Positions 1 to 8,568 are shown, counted from the stretch's first letter. The stretch is 43,540 bases of DNA from an uncultured Oscillospiraceae bacterium (GCA_910587135.1 CAJULF010000023.1:1-43540); one strand, 5' to 3'. Made by a program: numbers and translations. Notes: generated from the letters alone by a model not told the origin.

Positions 1-85
1 GAAACGAAGTGAAGCGGAGCGTGAGTGCGGAAATTTTGAAATTTTTTAAATAATTAACCTTAGGTCAACCTTTATATACAGAATG
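1..85 (+). repeat. R1 structured repeat, copy 1 (cut by window start)
   Basis: This is the right half of an R1 element. It shows the 3' arm of the internal stem (attttgaaattttttaaat), the conserved aggtcaacctttatataca tract and the right end tacagaatg. The left half lies outside the window. A perfect 11-bp terminator hairpin starts two bases after the element end, the same arrangement as in several other copies. Confidence 0.8.
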
Positions 86-86
86 T

Positions 87-112
87 GACCCCATGTTAAA
101 AAACATGGGGTC
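87..112. terminator. Hairpin terminator downstream of ppdK
   Basis: Perfect 11-bp stem (gaccccatgtt / aacatggggtc) with a 4-nt A loop, 20 bases past the ppdK stop codon. The T-richer side is on the plus strand (tcggtttatt), so termination on the minus strand would rely mainly on the stem. It abuts R1 copy 1. Confidence 0.7.
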
Positions 113-132
113 GGTTTATTCAATTCAATGAA

Positions 133-2763
133 TTACTTGTTCTCTGCGATTGCCGCCTGTGCCGCCGCAAGTCTTGCGATCGGAACACGGAAAGGTGAGC
201 AGGAAACATAGGTCAAGCCCAGCTTGTGGCAGAACTCAACGGACGAAGGATCGCCGCCGTGCTCGCCGCAGATACCGATGTGAAGCTCGGGACGGGTTGC
301 CTTGCCAAGCTTGATAGCGGTCTCCATCAGCTTGCCTACGCCTGTCTGGTCGAGCTTAGCGAAAGGATCGTTCTCGAAGATCTTAGCGTCGTAGTAAGCG
401 TTCAGGAACTTGCCCGCGTCGTCGCGCGAGAAGCCGTAGGTCATCTGGGTCAGGTCGTTTGTACCAAAGCAGAAGAACTCAGCCTCCTTAGCGATTTCAT
501 CAGCCGTAAGAGCCGCACGGGGGATCTCGATCATTGTTCCAACCTCGTACTTGAGGTCAGCTCCAGCAGCCGCGATAACTGCGTCAGCGGTCTTTACAAC
601 AGTATCCTTAACGTACTTCAGCTCCTTGATCTCGCCAACCAGCGGAATCATTATCTCGGGAACGATGTTCCAGTCGGGATGAGCCTTCTTGACGTTTATA
701 GCAGCCTTAATAACAGCGCTTGTCTGCATCTTGGCGATCTCGGGGTAGGTTACCGCAAGACGGCAGCCGCGGTGACCCATCATCGGGTTGAACTCATGCA
801 GAGAAGCAATGATGTTCTTGATAGTCTCAACCGACTTGCCCTGGGTCTTAGCCAGCAGCTCGATGTCCGCTTCCTCTGTGGGAACGAACTCGTGCAGAGG
901 CGGGTCGAGGAAACGAATTGTAACGGGGTTGCCCTCAAGAGCCTCATACAGCTTCTCGAAGTCGCTCTGCTGCATAGGCTCGATCTTAGCCAGCGCTGCC
1001 TCTCTCTCCTCAACGGTATCGGAGCAGATCATCTCGCGGAACGCCGCGATTCTGTCAGCCTCAAAGAACATATGCTCGGTGCGGCAAAGACCGATACCCT
1101 CAGCGCCCAGCTCGCGAGCCTTCTTTGCGTCAGCGGGAGTATCCGCGTTGGTTCTTACCTTGAGCTTTCTGTACTTGTCAGCCCAAGTCATAATTCTGCC
1201 GAACTCGCCCGCGATAGTTGCGTCAACCGTGGGGATAAGTCCGTCGTAGATATTACCGGTCGTACCGTCGATGGAGATGCAGTCACCCTCATGGTAGGTC
1301 TTGCCTGCCAGCTCGAACTTCTTGTTCTCCTCGTCCATCTTGATGTCGCCGCAGCCGGATACACAGCAGGTACCCATACCGCGCGCTACAACGGCAGCGT
1401 GAGAGGTCATACCGCCGCGAACGGTCAGTATACCCTGAGAAGCCTTCATACCCGTGATGTCCTCGGGAGAGGTCTCCAGACGAACCAGAACAACCTTTTC
1501 ACCGCGACCCTTCCACTCAACAGCGTCCTCAGCGGAGAATACGATTTTACCGCAAGCAGCTCCGGGAGAAGCGCCGAGACCCTTGCCTACGGGCGTAGCT
1601 GCCTTAAGAGCCGCCTGGTCGAACTGCGGGTGAAGTAGCGTATCCAGGTTACGGGGATCTATCATAGCAACCGCTTCCTGCTCTGTTCTCATGCCCTCGT
1701 CAACAAGGTCGCACGCAATCTTCAGCGCAGCCTGCGCGGTTCTCTTACCGTTTCTTGTCTGGAGCATATACAGCTTGCCGTGCTCAACGGTAAACTCCAT
1801 ATCCTGCATATCGCGGTAGTGGTTCTCCAGCTTCTGGCAAACGTCCTTGAACTGGTTGAACGCCTCGGGGAACTTCTCAGCCATCTGAGCGATGGGCATA
1901 GGAGTGCGGACACCCGCAACAACGTCCTCGCCCTGCGCGTTGGTCAGGAACTCGCCCATGAGCTTCTTTTCGCCGGTAGCGGGATCGCGTGTGAACGCAA
2001 CGCCCGTGCCGCAGTCGTCACCCATGTTGCCGAACGCCATGGACTGTACGTTAACGGCGGTACCCCATGAATAGGGAATATCGTTGTCGCGGCGGTAAAC
2101 GTTGGCTCTGGGGTTGTCCCATGAACGGAATACGGCCTTTACGGCACCCATAAGCTGCTCCTTGGGGTCGGAGGGGAAGTCCTCGCCGATCTTGGACTTG
2201 TACTCAGCCTTGAACTGACCCGCAAGCTCCTTGAGATCGTCCGCGGTAAGCTCTACGTCCTGCTTAACGCCCTTCTTTTCCTTCATCTCGTCGATAAGCT
2301 GCTCGAAGTACTTCTTTCCAACCTCCATAACAACGTCGGAGTACATCTGGATAAATCTTCTGTAGCAGTCCCAAGCCCATCTGGGGTTGCCCGACTGCTT
2401 GGCGATTACGTCTACGACCTCTTCGTTAAGACCCAGATTAAGAATGGTATCCATCATACCGGGCATGGAAGCGCGCGCGCCCGAACGAACGGAAACCAGC
2501 AGCGGGTTCTCCTTATCGCCGAACTTCTTGCCTGTAATACCCTCCATCTTTACAATATACTCGTTGATCTCAGCCATGATTTCATCATTGATCTGTCTGC
2601 CGTCCTCATAATACTGTGTGCAGGCCTCGGTGGTGATGGTAAAGCCCTGGGGAACAGGCATACCGATGTTGGTCATCTCGGCAAGGTTAGCGCCCTTGCC
2701 GCCGAGCAGCTCACGCATATTGGCGTTGCCCTCGGAGAAGAGATAACAATATTTTTTTGCCAT
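133..2763 (-). CDS. ppdK: Pyruvate, phosphate dikinase
   Basis: Cytosolic enzyme that interconverts pyruvate + ATP + Pi with PEP + AMP + PPi; in anaerobic Clostridia it commonly serves PPi-linked glycolysis. The 876-aa length matches the usual 870-880. The N-terminal ATP-grasp domain begins with GGKGANLAEMTNIGMPVPQG and includes RSGARASMPGMMDTILNLGL. The swivelling phosphohistidine motif GGMTSHAAVVARG puts the catalytic His at residue 455. The C-terminal TIM barrel carries GICGEHGGDP with the catalytic Cys at residue 832. These positions match the well-studied clostridial enzyme closely. The start has a strong GGAGG site 8-9 bases upstream. It appears monocistronic. A TATAAT at 2879-2884 on the minus strand could be its -10, but the -35 is poor. 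No defect is seen. Confidence 0.97.
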   Translation of the reverse strand: MAKKYCYLFSEGNANMRELLGGKGANLAEMTNIGMPVPQGFTITTEACTQYYEDGRQINDEIMAEINEYIVKMEGITGKKFGDKENPLLVSVRSGARASMPGMMDTILNLGLNEEVVDVIAKQSGNPRWAWDCYRRFIQMYSDVVMEVGKKYFEQLIDEMKEKKGVKQDVELTADDLKELAGQFKAEYKSKIGEDFPSDPKEQLMGAVKAVFRSWDNPRANVYRRDNDIPYSWGTAVNVQSMAFGNMGDDCGTGVAFTRDPATGEKKLMGEFLTNAQGEDVVAGVRTPMPIAQMAEKFPEAFNQFKDVCQKLENHYRDMQDMEFTVEHGKLYMLQTRNGKRTAQAALKIACDLVDEGMRTEQEAVAMIDPRNLDTLLHPQFDQAALKAATPVGKGLGASPGAACGKIVFSAEDAVEWKGRGEKVVLVRLETSPEDITGMKASQGILTVRGGMTSHAAVVARGMGTCCVSGCGDIKMDEENKKFELAGKTYHEGDCISIDGTTGNIYDGLIPTVDATIAGEFGRIMTWADKYRKLKVRTNADTPADAKKARELGAEGIGLCRTEHMFFEADRIAAFREMICSDTVEEREAALAKIEPMQQSDFEKLYEALEGNPVTIRFLDPPLHEFVPTEEADIELLAKTQGKSVETIKNIIASLHEFNPMMGHRGCRLAVTYPEIAKMQTSAVIKAAINVKKAHPDWNIVPEIMIPLVGEIKELKYVKDTVVKTADAVIAAAGADLKYEVGTMIEIPRAALTADEIAKEAEFFCFGTNDLTQMTYGFSRDDAGKFLNAYYDAKIFENDPFAKLDQTGVGKLMETAIKLGKATRPELHIGICGEHGGDPSSVEFCHKLGLTYVSCSPFRVPIARLAAAQAAIAENK

Positions 2764-3005
2764 TGGAAATTTCCTCCTGAATAAAAATTTTCACTCTCCG
2801 GCATAGTCGTAGAGTATTATACTTCTCTCGGCGTCATAAACGCGCTTTTGCACAGGCACGTCCGCGCCGCCTATACCTATTATAACAGATATCGGAAAAA
2901 ATTGCTATATGTTTTTTTAATTTTTTCTTATTTTTTTGCAAAATATACAAGATACGGGGATAAAATTATACAAGGACACATAAACGTGTTGAATTAGGAC
3001 GCGGA
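2764..3005. other. ppdK upstream region
   Basis: Gene-free. Two TATAAT-like -10 boxes face ppdK (minus strand, at 2816-2821 and 2879-2884); neither has a convincing -35, so the promoter is not settled. The rest is AT-rich sequence running into an R1 repeat. No open frame here has a ribosome site. Confidence 0.5.
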
Positions 3006-3256
3006 AAGCCTGTGTAAAAAGGTTGACCAAGGGCGAATTATTAAAAAAATTTTCAAAATTCCCGCAATCCCGCGCCGTTCGCTGCGTGAGGTTTTGCGCG
3101 AGCAGCTGCAAAATCCAAAAGCAGCCACACGCATATTGCACAAAACCACCTCCGCGCGATTGCGGGAATCGGTCAGAATTTGCAAAACAAATTTTGACTC
3201 TTTTTGAAATTTCATGCGCCGAAATTGCGTTGCAAATAAGCTTTTTCCGCAAGTTG
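3006..3256 (-). repeat. R1 structured repeat, copy 2
   Basis: Full-length copy of 251 bp in minus orientation: the aaggttgacc right-end tract is near 3019 and the ctttttgaaatttcatgcg left-end tract near 3205. The inner hairpins are present (ccgcaatcccgcgc / gcgcgattgcgg, with a long gcagctgc inner extension). Open frames across it are by-products of the repeat. A 7-bp hairpin with R2 sequence abuts its left end. No matching duplication was found on the other side. Confidence 0.85.
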
Positions 3257-3286
3257 ACCGCACAGCTTGGTGCGGTGCTGCCTTAA
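3257..3286. repeat. R2 palindrome, partial
   Basis: accgcac / gtgcggt stem followed by gctgcctta, which is the right half of the R2 family (consensus ends TTAAGGCAACACCGCACA). The left outer arm is missing where R1 copy 2 abuts it, so R1 may have inserted into an R2 hairpin. Confidence 0.6.
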
Positions 3287-3317
3287 ATATGTCCGCCCAA
3301 TTTGCGCATAAAATAAT

Positions 3318-3342
3318 CCCTGCGGCTGTGCGGACCGCAGGG
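3318..3342. terminator. Hairpin, possible terminator
   Basis: Perfect 8-bp GC-rich stem ccctgcgg / ccgcaggg with a 9-nt loop, without a clear T tract. A second perfect 11-bp stem (tttgccgcgcg at 3345-3355 with cgcgcggcaaa at 3372-3382) follows directly. No gene adjoins them, so they may be remnants. Confidence 0.4.
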
Positions 3343-3403
3343 AGTTTGCCGCGCGAAAAAAGGAAGGAAAACGCGCGGCAAAGGGGAGGTATATTTATGT
3401 AAA

Positions 3404-3626
3404 GAGGCAGACCGAGGTCTTACCGCTATCCATAAAGCTTTGTTATAACGATTACATAATAACGCTTTTGTTTGAATAACTCTTTATAGAAAAATGAAAA
3501 TATTGTGAAAATTTCGACTTTAAACACTATATGTTGACTTTAGTTGAATGATTTTAAGTTATATTGACCTGAAACGGATCATTTATGTGTTGCCCAAAGT
3601 CAAATATTTTAATTTGAAATTCTCCA
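3404..3626. other. AT-rich gene-free segment
   Basis: Nothing coding is visible. An SD-like aggggagg at 3384-3391 is followed at 3397 by atg and an immediate taa, an apparent orphan start. Bases 3556-3580 (ttgacctgaaacggatcattta) resemble the right-end tract of an R1 element in minus orientation, probably a decayed fragment. Confidence 0.4.
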
Positions 3627-3803
3627 CAATCTGTACAACGCAATGTCGGCGCATGAAATTTCAAAAAGTGTTGGAATTTGCTTCGCAAATTTCGACCGGT
3701 TCCCGCAATCGCGCGGAGTGAGCAAAGCGAACGGCGCGTGATTGCGGGAATTTTGAAATTTTTTTAGATAATCCGCTCTTGGTCAACCTTTAATTACAGT
3801 CTG
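3627..3803 (+). repeat. R1 structured repeat, copy 3
   Basis: 177-bp plus-orientation copy from caatctgta to tacagtctg, with gcaatgtcggcgcatg, the aaatttcaaaa / ttttgaaattt stem and an inner hairpin (cccgcaatcgcgcgg...gcgcgtgattgcggg). A perfect 9-bp hairpin (acatttgcc / ggcaaatgt, 3804-3826) begins at the very next base. A short fragment resembling another right end (ttttaggtcaacctta) lies at 3874-3889. Confidence 0.85.
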
Positions 3804-3983
3804 ACATTTGCCTTTATGGCAAATGTGCACGGTTTTCGCCGGTCATACTCTGCGGGATTTTTTAATTTATCCATTTTAGGTCAACCTTAATCAACCGAGT
3901 ATAAGCAACCAAAAAACCAAGCAAGCCTATAACACAAAATCAACGCGGCAAATAACGATTTCTCAAAGCCTTCGCTGTTTCTC

Positions 3984-4013
3984 TTGACTAACCGCAGCGC
4001 GGCGTGATATAAT
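3984..4013 (+). promoter_or_regulatory. Promoter of the cation-efflux operon
   Basis: ttgact, 18-nt spacer, tataat. Predicted transcription start is near 4020, giving a leader of about 20 nt before the chosen start codon. Confidence 0.75.
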
Positions 4014-4041
4014 AATACAATGCAGAATGGGGGGAGCTTCG

Positions 4042-5232
4042 ATGCTTTTGGCGAGGCTGTTTATCAAGGATTATAAGAATACGGATAAGCCGTCGGTGCG
4101 CTCCGCTTACGGCAAGCTGGCGGGTCTTACGGGAATAGTGTGCAATCTGCTGCTGTGCGCGGGAAAGTTTGCGGCGGGAGTGCTTACGGGAAGCGTATCG
4201 ATAACGGCGGACGCTCTAAACAATCTGTCGGACGCTTCTTCGGGAGTGATCAGCCTTATAGGATTCAAACTCGCCGAAAAATCCGCCGATGAGGAGCACC
4301 CTTACGGTCACGCTCGGTATGAATATCTGGCGGGATTTGTAATGGCGGTCATCATACTCCTTATCGGCGCGGAGCTTCTGCGCAGCAGCGTTGTGAGGAT
4401 AATTCACCCCGAACCCGTGGAGTTCGGCATGGCGGCGCTTATCGTGCTGGCGGTATCCATAGCGGTAAAAATAGGCATGATGCTTTTTTACGGTAAATCC
4501 GCGCGGCTCATCGGCTCGGATACTCTAAGAACCGCCGCCGCGGACAGCAGGAACGACGTTATTTCGACCTCGGCGGTGCTTATTGCCGCGGCAATATCCG
4601 AGTTTGCCGCGGTGCAGCTTGACGGCATAATGGGCGCAGCGGTCGCGCTTTTCATTCTTTACAGCGGCGTCGGGCTGGTCAAGGACGCCATGAATCCGCT
4701 TCTGGGGAAGGCTCCCGATGCGGAGCTTGTGGAGAAGATACGCGCGAAAATAATGTCATATGAGGGAGTTCTGGGAACTCATGATCTTATGATACACGAC
4801 TATGGTCCGGCGCGGAAATTCGCAAGCGTTCATGTGGAAATGGCGGGAGAGCGCAGTCTGTCGGAAACACACGAAGTAGTGGATAAAATAGAGAGGGATT
4901 TCATTCGCGCGGGGTTGAGTATGCTTGTACATCTCGACCCGATAGTCACGGAGGACTGCACGACGGGAAAGGTGCACAGGGAGCTTTCTGAGATAGTTGT
5001 GAAAATTGACCCCCGTCTTTCGGTGCATGATGTAAGACTTGTTCAATGCGCGGAGCGCACGAAGTGCGTTTTTGATGTGGCGGTGCCCAAAGGCTTCGAT
5101 ATGCCCGAGAGGGAGCTTGTTGAGGAGATAAGCGGCTTTATGAGTGCTATACACCCCGATTACAGCTGCTCCGTAACGGTTGACATAAGCTACGCGCCTG
5201 TCCAGAAAAGCGCGGGCGAAACGGAGGAATGA
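4042..5232 (+). CDS. Cation diffusion facilitator (CDF) metal efflux protein
   Basis: Membrane metal/proton antiporter of the CDF family, exporting divalent cations such as Zn, Mn, Fe or Co. At 396 aa it has an N-terminal membrane domain with six predicted helices and a C-terminal cytoplasmic ferredoxin-like dimer domain (about residues 210-385). The helix-2 metal motif reads TADALNNLSD (55-64), with Asn where zinc CDFs have His. HPYGHARYEYLAGF (86-99) is the CDF signature, and AADSRNDVIST is the helix-5 site. An ATG 15 bases upstream (4027) is less likely because the ggggggag ribosome site lies inside those codons and suits the ATG at 4042. The next gene begins one base after the stop, so they form an operon. 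Metal specificity cannot be assigned. Confidence 0.9.
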   Translation: MLLARLFIKDYKNTDKPSVRSAYGKLAGLTGIVCNLLLCAGKFAAGVLTGSVSITADALNNLSDASSGVISLIGFKLAEKSADEEHPYGHARYEYLAGFVMAVIILLIGAELLRSSVVRIIHPEPVEFGMAALIVLAVSIAVKIGMMLFYGKSARLIGSDTLRTAAADSRNDVISTSAVLIAAAISEFAAVQLDGIMGAAVALFILYSGVGLVKDAMNPLLGKAPDAELVEKIRAKIMSYEGVLGTHDLMIHDYGPARKFASVHVEMAGERSLSETHEVVDKIERDFIRAGLSMLVHLDPIVTEDCTTGKVHRELSEIVVKIDPRLSVHDVRLVQCAERTKCVFDVAVPKGFDMPERELVEEISGFMSAIHPDYSCSVTVDISYAPVQKSAGETEE

Positions 5233-5233
5233 C

Positions 5234-5692
5234 ATGGGGATAACTGTAAGAGAGCTTGGCGGTGAGGAAACAGATTCGGCAACAGAACTTTGCTGGGAGG
5301 TATTTAAGGAATACGAAGCGCCCGATTATACCGAATTCGGCACGGAGGAGTTTTGCAGAAGTATACACAACAGGGGTTTTATATCTCAGCTGCGCTATTT
5401 CGGGGCATTCGATGGGGAGCGCATGACAGGCGTTATCGCAATAAGAGAACGCGGTCATATCGCGCTGTTTTTCGTTAAAGGGGAATACCACGGACGCGGG
5501 ATAGGAAGACGGCTGTTTGAGCGGGCGGAAAAAGAGTGCGGCGAAAAAATCACGGTTAACTCCTCGCCTTACGCGCTGAAGATTTACCGCAGGCTGGGCT
5601 TTAAAGAAACGGACAGCGAGCAGTCGGTGAACGGTTTAAGATTTACGCCGATGGAGTATCGGAGGAAAAAACAGGATGGCGCGGACGGTTGA
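5234..5692 (+). CDS. GNAT-family N-acetyltransferase
   Basis: Small (152 aa) acetyl-CoA-dependent acyltransferase; substrate unknown. The acetyl-CoA binding motif A reads VKGEYHGRGIGRRLFERAEK (R-x-x-G-x-G/A core), followed by the usual ITVNSSPYALKIYRRLGFK motif-B region. It is translationally linked to the CDF gene (1-base gap; its ribosome site gagga sits in the end of that gene). The promoter of the next gene overlaps its last codons. The family is certain; the role is not. Confidence 0.85.
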   Translation: MGITVRELGGEETDSATELCWEVFKEYEAPDYTEFGTEEFCRSIHNRGFISQLRYFGAFDGERMTGVIAIRERGHIALFFVKGEYHGRGIGRRLFERAEKECGEKITVNSSPYALKIYRRLGFKETDSEQSVNGLRFTPMEYRRKKQDGADG

Positions 5693-5717
5693 CGGACGTT
5701 GAAAAGTATGCTATAAT
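5689..5717 (+). promoter_or_regulatory. Promoter upstream of the two-helix membrane protein
   Basis: ttgacg, 17-nt spacer, tataat, overlapping the stop codon of the GNAT gene. Predicted start near 5724 gives a leader of about 200 nt that contains R1 copy 4. Confidence 0.75.
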
Positions 5718-5741
5718 ATTATAGGAAACTGAAATTTGTCG

Positions 5742-5877
5742 CGGCTTGTGCAAAAAGTTAATGCGGCGTAATGTCGGCGCGTGAAATTTTTTGCGGGAGT
5801 CTGAGTGTATAACACTCCGCTTCGCTCAGTGTTACACACTCAGGCAGGTCAAAGGCAACACTTTAATATACAAAATG
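5742..5877 (+). repeat. R1 structured repeat, copy 4 (short subtype)
   Basis: 136-bp variant from cggcttgtg to tacaaaatg. It has the left-end tract (aatgtcggcgcgtgaaat) but lacks the usual aaatttcaaaa stem. Instead it carries one long hairpin (gtctgagtgt...acactcaggc) followed by aggtc and the aatatacaa right end. The same subtype occurs at 24863-25028. Confidence 0.7.
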
Positions 5878-5888
5878 AGGGGGAGCGT

Positions 5889-5927
5889 ATGTCTCCGATA
5901 ATTTTACGAGGCAGAACACCGGTATGA
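5889..5927 (+). CDS. 12-residue leader peptide (possible), coupled to the next gene
   Basis: ATG with a strong gagggggag ribosome site encodes MSPIILRGRTPV and ends in a TGA that overlaps the ATG of the membrane-protein gene (atga). The downstream ATG has only a weak site of its own, so ribosomes ending the leader could restart there. The SD can also pair with ctcc in codons 2-4. A functional leader is inference; it could be a by-product of the sequence. Confidence 0.35.
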   Translation: MSPIILRGRTPV

Positions 5928-6658
5928 AATACTTCTTTCACGCGGACACGGAAAAATACCGCCGCAGGCTGAAAAGCATGATAATAATAGTATTTATGCC
6001 GCTTTTCGCGGTGTGTGTGTTCTGTACGGTAAATCTGGTGATGAATCTCCGCGTGGATACAAACAGAGAATTTCTCATTCTTATGCTGGGTATTATCGCG
6101 GGAACGGTTTTTATCGGAATGACGTTCGCCTTTACGGCGGCATATTTCACCGAAAAGCTCAAGCGCCGTCACAGCCGCTGCACTTATTTTGATATCCTGC
6201 CCGACGCGATGGTTTACAGCGTGTATGCCGGAGAGTTTATAAGGTACGGCGAACGTGTTATTTACAGAAAGCTGTATTTTATCCGATTTGAGAGTTTCGA
6301 GAGCGTTTCGCGCGACCTGAAAACCGCTCCCGACAGTGTAACGATAAAAGGGGAGATACGCGAATTTCTCCTGCCCGACAGACATCTGGGGTATCATGTG
6401 GAAAACGGCACGACCTTATTCAATCACCCCGAGCTGAACGAAAGGGGGTTTACGCTCCGCAGCGCGCTGGAGGTAAACGGGCGGCTGGGCAGCACCAAAC
6501 GGCTGGAGCGATCGATAAATTATTATTTCGAGCAGTATAAAAACAAGCCCGTAAAAAAGCCATTCAATATCGCGGAGCATATCTCGCGAAAGAAAAAAGC
6601 TGTCCCGCGCACTTCAAACCCCGCTTTGGATGCTCCCCGCTATGACAGAAAATGGTGA
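5924..6658 (+). CDS. Two-helix membrane protein, unknown function
   Basis: 244 aa. Two hydrophobic helices near residues 18-40 (MIIIVFMPLFAVCVFCTVNL) and 50-74 are followed by a cytoplasmic region of about 170 residues. Part of that region (YSVYAGEFIRYGERVIYRKL...FESVSRD) resembles the short beta-rich PH-like segments found in many bacterial membrane proteins, and the C terminus is basic. I do not recognise a named family. Its own ribosome site is poor; translation may depend on the overlapping leader ORF. It has its own promoter at 5689-5717. It is likely real: codon use and GC match its neighbours and no competing frame exists. Confidence 0.7.
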   Translation: MKYFFHADTEKYRRRLKSMIIIVFMPLFAVCVFCTVNLVMNLRVDTNREFLILMLGIIAGTVFIGMTFAFTAAYFTEKLKRRHSRCTYFDILPDAMVYSVYAGEFIRYGERVIYRKLYFIRFESFESVSRDLKTAPDSVTIKGEIREFLLPDRHLGYHVENGTTLFNHPELNERGFTLRSALEVNGRLGSTKRLERSINYYFEQYKNKPVKKPFNIAEHISRKKKAVPRTSNPALDAPRYDRKW

Positions 6659-6683
6659 TATATATTTAAGTGTAATTTCGGTC

Positions 6684-6844
6684 AGAACCCGTCTTCAAAA
6701 TATTTGAGCGTGGATTTTCGGGCATATTTTGTCGTGGACACGGCAGACTTTCGCAGACTCGCTGTCACAGGTAAAGAAATTTTATGCGGTCATCGGCAAA
6801 ATTTGCCGAAAAGATGAGTGCAATATCCCGTTAAGACAGGTTCT
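6684..6844. repeat. MITE-like repeat with 12-bp inverted ends
   Basis: 161-bp segment bounded by agaacccgtctt and aagacaggttct (11 of 12 inverted-repeat matches), with an internal perfect palindrome cggcaaaatttgccg (6793-6807). It has no coding capacity. Target duplication was not clear. Unrelated in sequence to R1 and R2. Confidence 0.45.
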
Positions 6845-6909
6845 TAAAGTCTTGGAGTATGTTCGGTATCCGTAGAGGTGTCGGATCTATGGTTTTTTCG
6901 CGGCGGACA

Positions 6910-6985
6910 ACGGCGTTTTTTCGCAGATGTACCGTAGTATCGGCTCGACGCAGTCAGCCTATCAGGAAAATTTGCCCGAGTACGG
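6910..6985 (+). repeat. R3 direct repeat, upstream copy
   Basis: 76-bp sequence matching 8682-8757 in the same orientation (about 66 of 76 identical; core gtaccgtagt and agtcagcctatca). The two copies bracket the transglutaminase-dockerin gene. It lies between the MITE-like repeat and the gene's ribosome site. Confidence 0.75.
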
Positions 6986-7056
6986 CACGGAAAGACAGGT
7001 AAAAACGGTGCTTGGGAGGATACCAAGCAGGTTCTTACACAACAAAGGAGAGTATT

Positions 7057-8568
7057 ATGAAACACAGAGCTTTCGGAATTCTGGCGTTCGTTATGGCGCT
7101 TGTGCTGATTTTCTCCCCCGCAGCGGAGCTTCCCGGAGGAAGATACGCTGCGGCAAGCGCGGCGGAAAACGGAATTTTAGAGGACTATACATCAAAATAT
7201 TATTATTCGCTTCTTACGGACGATCAAAAGGCGGTTTACAGGTTGCTGTTAAGCGCTGTGCAGAACGGCGAGAGCAGTATTGACATAGCGGAATACAACC
7301 TCAACGACGATGCTCTGGGAATGGTAATGACGCTGCTGAAATACGAAAACCCTCAGCTTTTCAACATCGACGGCTCAGCTACGGGAACGGGAAGTTCCTC
7401 GACCCACAACTGGCTTACCGTAAATCCCAACTACACCCGAAACGCGGCGCAGACGAAAAATATAAGTGAGCAGATAAAAAACGCCGCCGCTCCCATCATC
7501 GAGGAAGCGCTGAAGGAATCGGACAGCTTTAAACGGATAAAGGTGCTTCACGATTCCATTGTAAATATGACTACATACACGCTTAACGGACCTGCATACA
7601 AATCCGAAGCGGACGGACCGCTGGTGAATGGCAGGGCACTGTGCGAGGGATATTCAAAAGCATTCGCCTATCTTTGCCAATCAATCGGAGTGCCATGCAT
7701 ATGCATTGTCGGCTCGGGCAACGGTGAAAATCATATGTGGAATATGGTGCAGGTAGACGGCAAATGGTATCATGTGGACGTTACATGGGACGATCCCGTA
7801 GGCTCTCAGCCCGTGCTAAGGCATGATTATTTCTGCGTCAGCACCGCGACCATAAGAAAGGATCACTCCATCAGCAATCCCGTAGCCATACCCGCCGCAG
7901 ACGAGGACTACGACGAAAGCATGAGCGCCGCGCCCGAAACACCTGAGGACACCCAAAAACCGGACAATCCCGAGAATACGGAAAAGCCTGTTCCCGCCGA
8001 ACCCGTTACCCCCGAAATCCCCGAGGAGATAATTGAGCCTGTGCTTTCGGAGAGCGTTCCAATAGACGCGCATTTCTCATGGCTGATTGATCCCAACAGC
8101 AACATCAGTATTGTAAATCCTCTTTTCTTCTACACCAACCGTATACCGCAGGAGATATCCCGACCCGCGGGAGGCAATGTTGCGGCGCGGTTTGAGATCG
8201 GGAATATAGGAATGAGGTCGCAATTGATATATAATATCGGCACGGAGGAGAGCGGAAGATACGCCACACTGCTATGCTATAACGAATCAAGAAACAGAGC
8301 GGAATTTGTTTCCTGGGCACGGATAGACGAATCGGGAAACGCGGCTCTTGACGTGTGCGGCGCGGGGCGTTATTTTGTGGTGATAGACCGCGCGGCGAAA
8401 ATCCCCGGTGATGTCAGCGGAGACCATAATATCAACGCGATAGACGCGGCTCTGATTTTAAGGAGCCTTGCCAACAACATGGCGCTTGACGCGTTTATAG
8501 GGGACTTTAACGGCGACGGCCGCATAAACGCGATAGACGCGGCGGCGATACTGGCTTATGCCGCTTGA
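7057..8568 (+). CDS. Secreted transglutaminase-like protein with C-terminal dockerin
   Basis: 503 aa. The signal peptide MKHRAFGILAFVMALVLIFS ends around residue 35. The transglutaminase/cysteine-protease core has a complete triad: Cys196 in GRALCEGYSKAF, His226 in GENHMWNMV and Asp241 in HVDVTWDDP. A Pro/Glu-rich linker follows (about 285-335), then a beta-rich region. Residues 451-503 form a type-I dockerin with two calcium-binding repeats (GDVSGDHNINAIDAALIL and GDFNGDGRINAIDAAAIL). The dockerin should attach it to a cohesin scaffold at the cell surface. The enzymatic role (protease, amidase or cross-linker) is not settled by sequence. The start is chosen at the ATG behind aaaggagag; an in-frame ATG 45 bases upstream would spoil the signal peptide. 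The gene is bracketed by R3 repeats. Confidence 0.92.
   Translation: MKHRAFGILAFVMALVLIFSPAAELPGGRYAAASAAENGILEDYTSKYYYSLLTDDQKAVYRLLLSAVQNGESSIDIAEYNLNDDALGMVMTLLKYENPQLFNIDGSATGTGSSSTHNWLTVNPNYTRNAAQTKNISEQIKNAAAPIIEEALKESDSFKRIKVLHDSIVNMTTYTLNGPAYKSEADGPLVNGRALCEGYSKAFAYLCQSIGVPCICIVGSGNGENHMWNMVQVDGKWYHVDVTWDDPVGSQPVLRHDYFCVSTATIRKDHSISNPVAIPAADEDYDESMSAAPETPEDTQKPDNPENTEKPVPAEPVTPEIPEEIIEPVLSESVPIDAHFSWLIDPNSNISIVNPLFFYTNRIPQEISRPAGGNVAARFEIGNIGMRSQLIYNIGTEESGRYATLLCYNESRNRAEFVSWARIDESGNAALDVCGAGRYFVVIDRAAKIPGDVSGDHNINAIDAALILRSLANNMALDAFIGDFNGDGRINAIDAAAILAYAA

Noticed and set aside
226..1638. Long open frame (470 codons) antisense to ppdK
   Set aside because: It is a GC-rich codon-position shadow of a clearly functional enzyme; no ribosome site and no protein-like motifs.
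3257..3276. Target duplication around R1 copy 2
   Set aside because: The hairpin on the left-end side has no counterpart on the other flank.
3023..3402. Several short open frames between 2.9 and 3.4 kb
   Set aside because: They translate R1/R2 repeat sequence, and the same peptides recur wherever the repeat occurs (for example FEIFLN-type strings).
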